The notes under the pieces were generated by a model, which saw nothing but the letters and a program-made list of their open reading frames with translations, was not told the origin of the DNA and searched no databases. Shown here piece after piece: positions 53,694-63,181 of a stretch of DNA of 64,000 bases; the stretch's first letter is position 1; each line of letters opens with the position of its first letter. Origin of the DNA: Peptidiphaga gingivicola (GTDB lineage Bacteria > Actinomycetota > Actinomycetes > Actinomycetales > Actinomycetaceae); contig NZ_LVZK01000001.1 of the NCBI RefSeq assembly GCF_001652275.1, positions 248,001-312,000 of the forward strand, written 5' to 3'. The translations under genes and the position numbers were made by a program.

Positions 53694-55388
53694 TCAATGA
53701 GCCTTTCCAACAACAATCGATGCCAACTGCCACTGTGCATGGCTTTTGCTGACGAGATACCCGGAATGGCCGGTTGTCTTGGTGTCGGGCCCCTCCGGAT
53801 TCAGCTTCTTGAAACTCGAATCATCGTAAGGGTCCATGCCCAGACTTCCGTTGTGATTGTGGGCAAAACCAGCGCCGACATTGGCGGTTCTGATCGGATC
53901 GTCCTTGAAAAGGGAGACGAATCTGTGCCCCTGAGGAACGTTCATATCCCACGATCCGTTCTTCACCCCAGGCGAACCAAACACGCCGAAGTCGTCGATC
54001 ACCCCGGGCCGAGCCTGCGCGGCGGCGTAGCTGGCCGTCGTCGATCCGTACGAGTGGCCAAGGAGCGACTGGTGGACGTCCGACGTTCCCGAAATCGCCG
54101 CGTTGCGCGAATCCCTGATCCCCTCCAGGAACCTCGCCCCGCCGTCGCCGCCCATCCGGGCATCGCGGGTGCCGAGAACGGAAAAGTCCCACTGCTTTAT
54201 ACTCTTGCCCGGATTGCTTTCCCACGGCGCCGGCGGAGCGTCGTACCCAACCCAGCCGATCGCCGCCACAGATTCACCCTGCGACTGTCTTTCCGCTTCC
54301 GTCTTAAGATTCGCCACGTCCCGCGTGACTCGGTCCATGTTCTTGGAAACGTCGGTGCCCATGCCGGGCATGAAGGTGGTGACGTGTTTTGCGGTGTCCA
54401 CATCGCCCACGGCTATTGCCGCATGGGCGTGTTTCGCCCCGGTTTCGTCGCCGCCGTGCTGGAAGATGAGCAGCTGGGTGTTTCCGTCATTCTGCGTCAG
54501 AGCCTTTTCCACGTTCTTCGCCTCCCGATAGTACTTGAGCTGCAAGAGCTCATCACGGCTCAGAAGCTGGGACTCGCTCTTGCCCGGATTCGCCCTCTTG
54601 AGCTGCTCCAGACGGTCGGCTACGGGTTTGTACTGTTGGAGATCCTTGTTCAACAGTTTGCGATTGGCGATGTTTCTGTACTTCGCCTCCACGCCGTCCA
54701 GGTTGCCGACCATTTCAGGGGACTCTTCAGCCAAAGCCTGTTTTTCGGCGTCGGTATGGGCGGCCCACCATGCGGCGACCTCCTCCGTATTGTTCGAGGG
54801 CGGCTGCTTTGGCAAGCCAGGATTCGGATCCTCCAACCTGCCCGAAGACTTCACCTTTCCGCCAGCGATCCGCAAAAGGGCAGCCTCGTAGGCCCTGTCT
54901 ACCTCGTCGGCTTTCTTGCGCGCATTGCGGACATGGACCTTGCACTCCTCGAGGTGTTCCTCGCGTTCCTTTTTGTCTTCCTCATGGTCGGTGTCCCATG
55001 GGCTGATCAAGTCGCCGAAGCTCTTTTTGATTGGATTCGGATCGGTCACAGTGGTTCCGTCGGCGGAGATCTTGAAGCCGAAATGGCTGGCGCGAGACTC
55101 GGCTTCCACAACCATGGTCGAAACCTCGCCAAGGCCTTCCTGAGCCTCAGCAGTGGCCTTTATTAGCTCACCGATGTTTTTCAGCAGCAGGACGGTCTTT
55201 CGGTCTAAACGATCGCGCCTCTGCTGAGCCGCCGCGGCCCCCTCGCCTTCCCATCCTGTGGAGAGATCCATGGTCTCTATATGGTCGCCCCCGCCCACAG
55301 CCTTCTTTCTAGAATTGACAAGCAGGTCAATAAAGGAGTCCAGGCCCTCGGGCTTCCAACGTTTGAGCTCATCCCACGTGACCATCAT
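53694..55388 (-). CDS. WXG-motif protein with DUF1023-type alpha/beta hydrolase domain, putative secreted effector
   Basis: A 564-aa protein. The N-terminal 170 residues are helical with Trp46-Glu-Gly48 in LSTGWEGEGAA. A linker follows, with WWAAHTDAEKQALAEESPEMVGNLDGV (207-233) typical of DUF1023 proteins. The catalytic domain has the nucleophile elbow GHSYGST (Ser446), an acid candidate in FKDDPIRTANVG, and His near 540 in TTGHSGYL. No signal peptide. ATG 55388 overlaps the partner gene stop as ATGA, and the lipoprotein gene follows after 1 bp. Likely a type VII secreted lipase or esterase-like effector; substrate unknown. Confidence 0.85.
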   Translation of the reverse strand: MMVTWDELKRWKPEGLDSFIDLLVNSRKKAVGGGDHIETMDLSTGWEGEGAAAAQQRRDRLDRKTVLLLKNIGELIKATAEAQEGLGEVSTMVVEAESRASHFGFKISADGTTVTDPNPIKKSFGDLISPWDTDHEEDKKEREEHLEECKVHVRNARKKADEVDRAYEAALLRIAGGKVKSSGRLEDPNPGLPKQPPSNNTEEVAAWWAAHTDAEKQALAEESPEMVGNLDGVEAKYRNIANRKLLNKDLQQYKPVADRLEQLKRANPGKSESQLLSRDELLQLKYYREAKNVEKALTQNDGNTQLLIFQHGGDETGAKHAHAAIAVGDVDTAKHVTTFMPGMGTDVSKNMDRVTRDVANLKTEAERQSQGESVAAIGWVGYDAPPAPWESNPGKSIKQWDFSVLGTRDARMGGDGGARFLEGIRDSRNAAISGTSDVHQSLLGHSYGSTTASYAAAQARPGVIDDFGVFGSPGVKNGSWDMNVPQGHRFVSLFKDDPIRTANVGAGFAHNHNGSLGMDPYDDSSFKKLNPEGPDTKTTGHSGYLVSKSHAQWQLASIVVGKAH

Positions 55389-55696
55389 TTGCCTCGCAGA
55401 CGGCTGTCAAGGTTGGAAAAATCGACGCTCGAAGAATGGTCGGCGGCGTTGTAGTCTTCGCGCGCCTTGTCGAGCGCCCCAGCGAGGGCTTCCAGGGAGT
55501 CTTTCATGCCTTTGGCTATCTTGTCGCCGAAGTCTGCGGCACGGACGACGGCTCCTCCCGATCGGCTTCCCGGCATTGCCTCTGCAACACTAGGCGTTCC
55601 TTCTAGCATTTTTACGGAACCAATCGCTTGACCGGCTTGGTCTGCCTCCGAGGCAGCCTTTTTCAGCAGCTGCGGAGAAACTTTCACTTTTGACAT
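55385..55696 (-). CDS. Small helical ESX-type partner protein
   Basis: A 103-aa protein, helical (MSKVKVSPQLLKKAASEADQAGQAIGSVKML), with a second helix region ALDKAREDYNAADHS. The YNAAD run fits YxxxD, an ESX targeting pattern. The size matches WXG100-type partners, though a WXG is not present; a turn near SRSGGAVVRAADFG may take its place. RBS AAAGGG. Its stop overlaps the hydrolase start by 4 nt. The role is inferred from position. Confidence 0.72.
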   Translation of the reverse strand: MSKVKVSPQLLKKAASEADQAGQAIGSVKMLEGTPSVAEAMPGSRSGGAVVRAADFGDKIAKGMKDSLEALAGALDKAREDYNAADHSSSVDFSNLDSRLRGK

Positions 55697-56151
55697 TGTT
55701 CACCCTTTCACGCACCCACAATGACGCCACGCATGCGCATTTATTTAGCGTGAGTCACTGTTGGAAGTTGCGACCATTACAGCACAACACCCTATCACTT
55801 GGTAAACCCAATTGGCGGTCCGCATCGCGGAACCGCCTTCCAAAGCTACGCAATGGTGTCGAATGATGCCGCTATGTAATTGTGATACACAACACATTCT
55901 TGTGGAACTTCATTGTCTTCGTTTTCAATCGCGATCCGCTGCGAACAAAGCCAGCCCGCACCCCGAAACAGACCGCGATCGCGAGGAAATCAAAGGCCTT
56001 CGGCAAGGTCGAACATGCGGCCCATGGGCGGCGCGACGAGCTTGGCCGAAGTCCGGCTTCAGCTCAGACTTCTGATTTCGGCCAGGCCGTCCGCCGCCCA
56101 GATCTCAGTGCTCGCCTCTTCAGTTTTCCAATCTATTTCAAGCCAAGCACG
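55697..56151. other. 455-bp region upstream of the hydrolase module
   Basis: This holds the promoter of the 55385-53039 operon and the 3' flank of the glycoside hydrolase gene. A hairpin, GGCGGTCCGC and GCGGAACCGCC around ATC (55814-55837, one bulge), lies within. The part near 55840-55920 is more AT-rich. No gene is supported. Confidence 0.45.
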
Positions 56152-58485
56152 CTAGCACGTCCACGCGATTATCGCCGCTCCTCCGCTCGGAACATGGACG
56201 GTTTCACCCGCTTCGACCGGCCTGCCGTCGGGAATTTCGACGGGCACGGCCGCGGCGGTGTGCACGACCTCGATCGTTCTCACCGCCTCGGCCGCCCGCG
56301 AAGATTCGCTCGTCTTCACTGGCACGCTCACGTCCTCGCGGCCGTGATTGGTGGCCACGAGGATCCCGCCGCGCGGGCCGCGCAGGACGCCTCGCGCGAG
56401 CTGCGGGGAATCGAGGTCGACCGGCGGCTCAATCCCGGCGAGGTCGCGCACCAGCCTGTAGACGCGCCACAGGCCGTCGGCGTCGCCGTGGGCGTCGGCG
56501 ATCTCGGCGGCGAGAAGCTCGATCGGATAGGCGCATACGACGACGGCCCCCCGGCCGCGCCGCGCCACGGTCAGCGCGGGCAGGCCGGCGGCGTCGGTTG
56601 CCACCGTTCTCGCGTCGACCACGTCCAGCTCCACGCCCCGCAGATGCAGATTGTTGGCCGCCCCGCCCACCCTCGCGGCGGCCGGCAGCTCGACCGAGAC
56701 GACGTCGCCCGCTTCCAGGCCCGCGAAAGGCTCGACGGCGGTCAGCTCGAGACGGTCCGTTGCGACGGCCCGGTCGGCTATTCGCACGCCCGCGAACTCC
56801 GCGAGCTCGGGGATCGCCGTTTCCGCGGAGCACGAAAGATAGAGGACGCCGCCGGCTTCGACGTAGTCGAGCGCGCCCTGCCAGAACGATGTGCGCATGT
56901 GCAGGAGGGACGACGTCGTCGAGGTAAGCGGCGCGGGAAGCAGCGCGATGGGCGTCGCGGGCCACGAATCGTCAAGCTTTTCGCGGGGAAACTGGCAGGG
57001 CAGCCCGGCGCGGGAGGCGAAGACGTAGGAGTTGAGCCACCCGCGCACCAGCGGCTTGACGTCGCGGGCGGGCTCCCACGCCTTTTCGGCCGGGACGTAT
57101 GGCCCCGAGGGCGCGTCGTCCAAACCGTAGGAGGCGCGGTCGTAGGGCTTGACGTACTCGTGCGGCACGGGAATCGACGCGGGCGTCCAGGGACCGTCGC
57201 CCGCCAGGCCCTCGAGGTCGAGGGCCCCGGTCACCCGCGCGAGCTCGCTCTGGACGCTGGCGCGGGGGCGTGCTTTGCCTTCGGCGTCGAGCAGCCCGAA
57301 TTGCGTCTCGTGGGGCATGCGCACGTACGGTGCGCGGCGGTAGGCGGCGGGTTCGGCGTCGATCCAACACCACGCGTAGAAGCCGATCGCCCCGGCCCCC
57401 AGGGAGGACCAGCACACGAGCCTGTCGTAGTCGGCGATCGCCTCTGGCGCGAACTGGGTGCTGGAAGCCCCGAATTCGTGGACCATAACCGATTTTCCGG
57501 CGCCGCGGGCCAGGGCGGTCTCGAACGCCCCCGCCATGCTCATCCGCCGCGAGCCCAGGCGGTCGGCGTACAGCTCCGGCGAGTAGATCGGGTAGGGATG
57601 CACGCACGCGAAGTCGAGGGCGTCGGCGACGACGTCGGCCCGGAACGGCCCGCCGTCAACCTCCTGGGAGGCCGTGCCGATGGTCACGAGGCAGCCGGGG
57701 TGGTTCGCGCGGATCGCCTGAGTCAGGGCCGCTGTCCATTCGACGGCGTGTTCGTCGTCGGTGGTTTCGCCGTAGATCCAGAACGGCGGCTCGTCGGTGA
57801 GGTCCCACGCGATCAGCTCGGGGCGGCTCGCCCACCTGCGGGCCAACTGCGCGGCGTGGGCGGCCTGGAGTTTGACGAGTTCGGGGTCGGTATGCGGGTT
57901 GACGCCGCTCGCCCACGGAAGGTCCCAGTAGGCGTCGCCGACCTCGCCGCCCACGAAAAGGGCCGGGTGAAGCGTGATTCCATGGGCCCTCGCCGCATCG
58001 AAGACTCGGTCGAGGACGGCCAGGTGCGCCTCGTCGAGGCGGCCGCGTTCGGGTTCGACGGCCGCCCACAGCAGATCGATGCGGGCGCTCGTCAAACCGT
58101 GCTCGGCCATCTGGGCGAAGGCCCGGTCGAATGCTTCGGGGCCTTCGCGCCACGGCCAGTCCGGCCCTGACGGCGGCACGACGTGCGCGCCCACCGGGAT
58201 ATGCGGCTTTCCGCAGGCGTACATGAAGTGCCTGCCCATGGAGAAAGCCGAGGCCCCTGAAGACGCCTCCGCGACTGAATCCGGTTTGATTCTCGGCGCG
58301 GGCACGTCCCCTTTGATTCCCGGCGCGGGCGGTTCCTTTCCCTCCGGTTCCTTTCCCGCCCCCGGCGCGGCCGTATCGGGCTCGACTACCCGCTCGGCCG
58401 TATCCGGCTCGAGTCGGGGTCCGCGTCCTCCCGGCGAAGCGCTCTGTGGCGCCTCGCCTCGATGTCCGCCTCGGGTCATTCGCAT
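56152..58485 (-). CDS. Clan A glycoside hydrolase (GH5/GH42-like)
   Basis: A 777-aa intracellular enzyme, no signal peptide. The (beta/alpha)8 domain begins near residue 83 (MGRHFMYACGKPHIPVGAHVVPP). The acid/base Glu is in WDLTDEPPFWIYG near 228 and the nucleophile Glu in VMVHEFGASSTQF near 332. C-terminal domains include a Rossmann-like segment (ALLPAPLTSTTSSLLHM). The first 80 residues are low-complexity Pro/Glu/Ala-rich, so a later start near 58239 is possible. ATG 58485 overlaps the SIS gene and has GAAGG upstream. It ends a six-gene sugar operon. Linkage specificity is unknown. Confidence 0.82.
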   Translation of the reverse strand: MRMTRGGHRGEAPQSASPGGRGPRLEPDTAERVVEPDTAAPGAGKEPEGKEPPAPGIKGDVPAPRIKPDSVAEASSGASAFSMGRHFMYACGKPHIPVGAHVVPPSGPDWPWREGPEAFDRAFAQMAEHGLTSARIDLLWAAVEPERGRLDEAHLAVLDRVFDAARAHGITLHPALFVGGEVGDAYWDLPWASGVNPHTDPELVKLQAAHAAQLARRWASRPELIAWDLTDEPPFWIYGETTDDEHAVEWTAALTQAIRANHPGCLVTIGTASQEVDGGPFRADVVADALDFACVHPYPIYSPELYADRLGSRRMSMAGAFETALARGAGKSVMVHEFGASSTQFAPEAIADYDRLVCWSSLGAGAIGFYAWCWIDAEPAAYRRAPYVRMPHETQFGLLDAEGKARPRASVQSELARVTGALDLEGLAGDGPWTPASIPVPHEYVKPYDRASYGLDDAPSGPYVPAEKAWEPARDVKPLVRGWLNSYVFASRAGLPCQFPREKLDDSWPATPIALLPAPLTSTTSSLLHMRTSFWQGALDYVEAGGVLYLSCSAETAIPELAEFAGVRIADRAVATDRLELTAVEPFAGLEAGDVVSVELPAAARVGGAANNLHLRGVELDVVDARTVATDAAGLPALTVARRGRGAVVVCAYPIELLAAEIADAHGDADGLWRVYRLVRDLAGIEPPVDLDSPQLARGVLRGPRGGILVATNHGREDVSVPVKTSESSRAAEAVRTIEVVHTAAAVPVEIPDGRPVEAGETVHVPSGGAAIIAWTC

Positions 58486-59603
58486 GTCGTCACCTTCGCT
58501 CCGACGTTGAACACTCCCGGCGTGGCCGAGTTCTGCGAGGCCTTCGCCCAAGCCGCCAGCAACAGCGGGATTGCCGCGCAGCCGGCGTCGAGCAGCGGCG
58601 CCGTGCTGGAAAACAGGTAGTCGACGGGCAGGCCGGAAGCGGCGACGACGTCGGTTCCCACAACCGTCACCGACGCGCCTTTCGCTTCAAGTTCGCCGCG
58701 CAGGCGCGCGTCCAAAGCCGCCTGCGTCGGTTCGAGGCTGACGAGCACGACGCCGAGGCCGGGCGCGGCCAGCTCGAGGGGGCCGTGTCGGAATTCTGCG
58801 GCGTCCATCGAATGGGCGGGGACGTGCGCGGATTCCTTGAGAACGAGCGCGTTGAGCTCGGCGGTTGCGATGGCGACGCCGCGGCCGAGCACCATGAGTG
58901 CCTGCTGGGATTCGTCGATCGCTGCCGCGAGCCTCCGCCCGATCGCCTCGGCGCCGTCGGCCCACTCGCGAAGGCCCGCCGCGGCCTTTTCGGCGAGCGC
59001 CTGCGCGGAGGAGAGAATCGAGGCGACGGGCTCGCCGCCGGTCAAAACTTCGGCGAGGACGTGCATGGCGAGCATCGTTGAGACGTACGTCTTGCTGGAG
59101 GGCCCGCGCTCGTCGCCCGCGCCGAGGTCGATGGACACCGCGGCCTCTTCGGCGAGAGGGCTTTGCGGCCCGTTCGTGACGGCGACCAGCGGAACGCCCT
59201 CTTTCTTGCGGAGCTCCGCCGCCATGCGCACCGCCTCGATGCTTTCGCCCGACTGGCTCACCGCCACAACCGCCGAATCCGGGGCCAAGGCGTTCATCCG
59301 GTAGTGCAAAAGTTCGGCCGTGTGGATAGTGTTGGCCTCCACGCCGCGGCGCCCGAGGACGCTGGCCAGCGCGGTCACGGCGTCGGCCGAGCTGCCCATT
59401 CCCGTGAGGACCAAGCGGCGCCCGCCGAGCAGGGTGCGCACCCGCTCGAACTTGTCCGTCTGCTCGCCCAAGGTGCGCGCCGTGCCCAGCAGCGCGCTCG
59501 GGCTCTCGCAGATTTCCGTGAGAAAGAGATCCCTTCCGGCGGGTGCTCCGAAGGTCGCGGAATCGCGCTCGGCCGTGCCGGAAGAATCGTGTGTGGTAGC
59601 CAT
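58476..59603 (-). CDS. SIS-domain sugar isomerase/deaminase (GlmS C-terminal-like)
   Basis: A 375-aa protein with two SIS domains. The first carries LVLTGMGSSADAVTALASVLG near 64 and VVAVSQSGESIEAVR near 112. The second carries AHSMDAAEFRHGPLELA near 270. The ESAHVPAHSMDAAEFRHGP block is like the GlmS isomerase domain. It has no glutaminase domain, so it is more like AgaS/NagB-II-type proteins that act on amino-sugar phosphates. It lies 2 bp after the permease and overlaps the hydrolase gene. This suggests the imported sugar is an amino sugar. Confidence 0.85.
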   Translation of the reverse strand: MATTHDSSGTAERDSATFGAPAGRDLFLTEICESPSALLGTARTLGEQTDKFERVRTLLGGRRLVLTGMGSSADAVTALASVLGRRGVEANTIHTAELLHYRMNALAPDSAVVAVSQSGESIEAVRMAAELRKKEGVPLVAVTNGPQSPLAEEAAVSIDLGAGDERGPSSKTYVSTMLAMHVLAEVLTGGEPVASILSSAQALAEKAAAGLREWADGAEAIGRRLAAAIDESQQALMVLGRGVAIATAELNALVLKESAHVPAHSMDAAEFRHGPLELAAPGLGVVLVSLEPTQAALDARLRGELEAKGASVTVVGTDVVAASGLPVDYLFSSTAPLLDAGCAAIPLLLAAWAKASQNSATPGVFNVGAKVTTCE

Positions 59604-59605
59604 GT

Positions 59606-60664
59606 TTATCCTTTTGTTGAGCCGGCCGTCAGGCCGTCGATGAATTTCCGTTGCGCCACGATGAAAATGACGATCATTGGAACGGCAGTGACGACGGCGC
59701 CCGCCATTGTTCCCGGCCAGTCCACTGTGTTCTTGCGGGCAAGAAGGGCCAGGCCGACGGGCAGCGTGCGCGTCGATTCGGAGTTCGAGACGAGGAGCGG
59801 CCACAGGAAGTCGTTCCATGCCCCGAGGAATGTGAAGACTGTCAAGGTCGCGATTCCCGGCGCCGCAAGCGGCAGCACGATGCGCCGCAGGATCTGGAAC
59901 TCCGACGCCCCGTCCAAGCGCGCCGCCTCCAGAATCGAGTCGGGTATGGAAGCGAAGAACTGCCGCATGAGGAAGATGCCGAAGACCTGGACGGCGCCCG
60001 GCGCGATTATTCCCGAAAGCGTGTCGAGGCCTAGGAAGGGAGCCCAATCGTGGAGCCAGACCATCATCCTGTAGAGAGGGATGAGGTTGACCTGCATGGG
60101 GATCATCATCGTCACCATGAGCAGGCCGAACAGGAACGACCGCCCCGGGAAGGGAAGTTTCGCGAAGGCGTAGGCAGCCAGCGAATCGAAGACGACGTTG
60201 AGAATCACCACCACGACGGCGACGATCACCGAGTTGAGGAAGTACCGGAAGAACGGCTGGTCCGTGAAAATCCGCTCGTAGGCCTTGGTCGACGCCGGGT
60301 CGGGCACGAGTCCCGTGCCCGGGGCGAACACGTCCCGGCTCCGCTTGAAGGACGTTGAAAGCGTCCACAGCCAGGGGATCGTCATGAGCACGCTGAAAAC
60401 CGTGAGGCAGGCGTACGTCAGGACGCGCCGCTTCGTCGTCGGCCGAAGACGTTTGGCCCACGACGTCGCGCGTTTCTTTTCCGCGGGCCTCTTGTCGGAG
60501 CGTTTCTTTTCCTCGGGCTTCCTTGCGGAGACGCCCGCCGTGTTCTTTGCTGAAGCCCCTTTTGCGGAGCTTTCCGCCGCGGCCCCTTTTGCCGCAGCGC
60601 CTTTCTCAGCGGAGTCTCGCGCGTCGGGCGTGTCAGCGCCCTTCGCCACGGCTTTGCCCGTCAT
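59606..60664 (-). CDS. Sugar ABC transporter permease (MalG-like)
   Basis: A 352-aa permease with a long, highly charged Ala/Lys-rich cytoplasmic N-terminus (residues 1-75, AEKGAAAKGAAAESSAKGASA). Six helices follow, from VLTYACLTVFSVLMTIPWLWTLS. The EAA loop is EAARLDGASEFQILRRIVLP near 250. Its start overlaps the stop of the partner permease as ATGA. Confidence 0.93.
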   Translation of the reverse strand: MTGKAVAKGADTPDARDSAEKGAAAKGAAAESSAKGASAKNTAGVSARKPEEKKRSDKRPAEKKRATSWAKRLRPTTKRRVLTYACLTVFSVLMTIPWLWTLSTSFKRSRDVFAPGTGLVPDPASTKAYERIFTDQPFFRYFLNSVIVAVVVVILNVVFDSLAAYAFAKLPFPGRSFLFGLLMVTMMIPMQVNLIPLYRMMVWLHDWAPFLGLDTLSGIIAPGAVQVFGIFLMRQFFASIPDSILEAARLDGASEFQILRRIVLPLAAPGIATLTVFTFLGAWNDFLWPLLVSNSESTRTLPVGLALLARKNTVDWPGTMAGAVVTAVPMIVIFIVAQRKFIDGLTAGSTKG

Positions 60665-61632
60665 GAGGGCCTCCTTTCAAGCCTCATCTGAAGCGCAGAC
60701 GCGGCGGCCAGGAAAATCACCAGGAGATACGCGGCCGCGGACGCATGGCCCAAGTCCAGCCGATGGAATTTCTCGACGAGGTAGTAGACCACGGTCATCG
60801 TCGAGTCGGCGGGCCCGCCTCTGGTCATGACATAAACCTGGTCGTACACCTGGAACGCGCCGATGATTCCGACAACGTAGACGAACAGGAGCGCAGGCCG
60901 CAACGCGGGCAAAGTAACGGCCCGGAAGGTTCGCCACGGCCCGGCGCCGTCGACGGCGGCCGCCTCGTACCTCTCGCGGGGGATTCCCTGCAGCGCAGCG
61001 AGGAGGATGACCGTCTCGAAGCCGAACCCCTGCCAGATGCTCGCGGCGCACACGGCCAGCAAGGCCGTGTCCGGGTCGGAGAGCCACTGGCGCCCCTCTC
61101 CCCCGAAGAACTCAATGGCGCGGTTGATCAGTCCGTCGTCGTTCAGGAGCATCTTCCACATCGTCGAAACGACCACCAGGGACATCGTCACGGGGAGGAA
61201 GAATGCGGCGCGGAAGAGTGCTTGGCCGACGCGCGCTCGATTGAGCAGGAGCGCCGAAACCAGCCCGAGGAGCGGACCGATGGTCATCGTCACGAGGGCG
61301 AAGATCGCCGTGTTTCCCGCGGCGGTCCGGAACTGGTCGTCGGCGAAGAGGTCGGAGTAGTTGTCGAGGCCGACGAACTTCGGATCGGTCACGCCGTTGT
61401 ACTTTGTGAAGCTCCACCACAGCGAGAAAGCCATGGGGAGGAAGAAGAAAACGGCGGTGAAGATCATGGCCGGGGCCACGAAGACGTACCCCGCCCGGCG
61501 CTGCCGCCTTTCCATGGGCGATTTCTTTGTGGACGATCGGCGTTTGGAGGTCGCCTTGCGGCTTCGGGCGTTCGCGCCGCTTTCGGCGTTCACGGCCTCG
61601 TTCTTGACGGCCGCGTCGGCTGCGTCAACCAT
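60661..61632 (-). CDS. Sugar ABC transporter permease (MalF-like)
   Basis: A 323-aa permease with a basic N-terminal tail (RSRKATSKRRSSTKKSPMERRQRR), then helices from GYVFVAPAMIFTAVFFFLPM. The EAA loop reads YEAAAVDGAGPWRTFRAVTLPAL near 230. It is the first permease after the binding-protein gene, separated by 132 bp of GC-rich DNA. No ATPase in the operon. Confidence 0.93.
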   Translation of the reverse strand: MVDAADAAVKNEAVNAESGANARSRKATSKRRSSTKKSPMERRQRRAGYVFVAPAMIFTAVFFFLPMAFSLWWSFTKYNGVTDPKFVGLDNYSDLFADDQFRTAAGNTAIFALVTMTIGPLLGLVSALLLNRARVGQALFRAAFFLPVTMSLVVVSTMWKMLLNDDGLINRAIEFFGGEGRQWLSDPDTALLAVCAASIWQGFGFETVILLAALQGIPRERYEAAAVDGAGPWRTFRAVTLPALRPALLFVYVVGIIGAFQVYDQVYVMTRGGPADSTMTVVYYLVEKFHRLDLGHASAAAYLLVIFLAAASALQMRLERRPS

Positions 61633-61764
61633 TTTGTCACCCCTTTCGCTTCGGGTTCCGCCTTGAGGGAGTCCCAGTGCGCGGATGCACGACGTCGCCC
61701 GCGTTTCGCCGGCGGCGGCGCGATCGTAGCCGTGCGTGATTGCTGCGCCGCGCCGCCTGCCGCG

Positions 61765-63054
61765 TCATTGGCGAAGAGCTTCATCGGTTTTCTTCGCTGC
61801 ATCTTCTAGCGCCCCCTTGGGGGTTTTCCGGCCTCTGATCGCAGAGGCGACTGCTTTGGTGATCTCCTGGTCGATGTCCGGCCACCCGGCCACGTATGGG
61901 AATGGCGTCGCCGTGGCCATGGCCTTTTCGAACACCTCGAAGGGCTTTTGCCCGCCGAAGAAGGGATCGGGCTGGGAGAGCTTGGGCGATTTGAGCGCGG
62001 CCTTCGTGGCGGGAGCCGCCCCCGCCTTCGTGTAAACGAGCTCCTGCTGCTCGGGTGTGAGCATGAATTGCATGAGGCTCCATGCCTTCTTCGGATTTTT
62101 CGCGCTGGCCGGAATCACCAGGCCTGTGCCGCCGAGGTACGAGCCGGGCTTCTTGGCAAACGGCGCCTGCGCCACGGCCCACTTTCCGGCTTGACCGGGG
62201 ACGCCGTCCTTGAGCACGCCCATCATGTAGGGGCCGTTGAGGAACATGCCGATGCGTTCGTCCGAGATTCCCGGCAGGCCCGTGGAGTCGCCTTGCGAGT
62301 CGTCCCACAGCAGGCCGCCGCTATCGAGCAGCTTCTTCATGTACTCCATCGCCTGGACGCCTTCGGGAGACGTGAACGCCGCCTTCTTTCCGGACTTGTC
62401 GACGATCGACCCGCCGTTTTGGAAGAGGAACTGGGAGTACTGGAACGTGTCCGGGCGCACCTGCATCTGGTACTTGTCGGGTTTGCCGTCGCCGTTCGAG
62501 TCTTCGGCCATGGCCTTGGAGACCTCGACGAGCTCGTCCCACGTGGTGGGAACCTTGAGCCCCTTGGCTTCCAGGATGTCCTTCCTGTAGTAGAGGGCGT
62601 AGGCGTCGAAGTCGTATGCCAGGGCGATCTTGTGGCCCTTGTAGGTCATGGCGTCGACGGAGCCCTTGGTGTATTGGGAGTCGATGGACGCGCCGTTGAG
62701 TTTCTCGCCCGAGATTTCGGACAGGTCGGACAGAAGGTCTTGGGAGGCGTAGGTCGGCACCCATGTCATGTCGATCGTGGCCAGATCGGGCGCCGAGTTC
62801 GACGAGAACGCGGTCGACAGCTTCTCCTGGAAGGTGTCGTAGTCATAGACCTGGTAATCGACTTTGATTCCCGGGTGCTTCTTCTTGTACGCCTCGATGG
62901 CGGGTTTCACCGGCGTCGCCGAGCCGTAGTAGTCCCAGACGACGATCGTGTTCGCGTCGGCGTCGTCGCTCGAACAGGCGGCGAGGCTTGTGCCCGCCAT
63001 TGCACATGCGGCGATCATCGCCGTTGCGATCGCCCGTTTGCTGTGTCTCCTCAT
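61765..63054 (-). CDS. Sugar ABC transporter substrate-binding lipoprotein
   Basis: A 429-aa extracellular binding protein. The signal peptide ends with lipobox LAAC (Cys26). Family 1 features include TPVKPAIEAYKKKHPGIKVDYQVYDYDTFQEKLSTAF at 47-83, APDLATIDMTWVPTYA near 88 and AWSLMQFMLTPEQQELVYTK near 320. It resembles binding proteins for N-acetylglucosamine-type or other oligosaccharides, but the sugar is not shown. It follows the GntR gene by 127 bp. Confidence 0.92.
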   Translation of the reverse strand: MRRHSKRAIATAMIAACAMAGTSLAACSSDDADANTIVVWDYYGSATPVKPAIEAYKKKHPGIKVDYQVYDYDTFQEKLSTAFSSNSAPDLATIDMTWVPTYASQDLLSDLSEISGEKLNGASIDSQYTKGSVDAMTYKGHKIALAYDFDAYALYYRKDILEAKGLKVPTTWDELVEVSKAMAEDSNGDGKPDKYQMQVRPDTFQYSQFLFQNGGSIVDKSGKKAAFTSPEGVQAMEYMKKLLDSGGLLWDDSQGDSTGLPGISDERIGMFLNGPYMMGVLKDGVPGQAGKWAVAQAPFAKKPGSYLGGTGLVIPASAKNPKKAWSLMQFMLTPEQQELVYTKAGAAPATKAALKSPKLSQPDPFFGGQKPFEVFEKAMATATPFPYVAGWPDIDQEITKAVASAIRGRKTPKGALEDAAKKTDEALRQ

Positions 63055-63181
63055 GTTCGCTCCAGCTGGTTGAGGTGATTGGGAGGAAGGGCATGGTCAG
63101 GCGCTGGGCGCGGGAGGCTCGCTCGAACGCCGCATCGACGGTTCGTGGACGACGATGCAGGCGCAGTGCGGAGTTCCCTTT

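Noticed and set aside
63055-63181. GntR-type operator between GntR and the binding-protein gene
   Set aside because: I looked for a DasR/NagR-like palindrome (TGGTCTAGACCA type) and did not see one I would defend.
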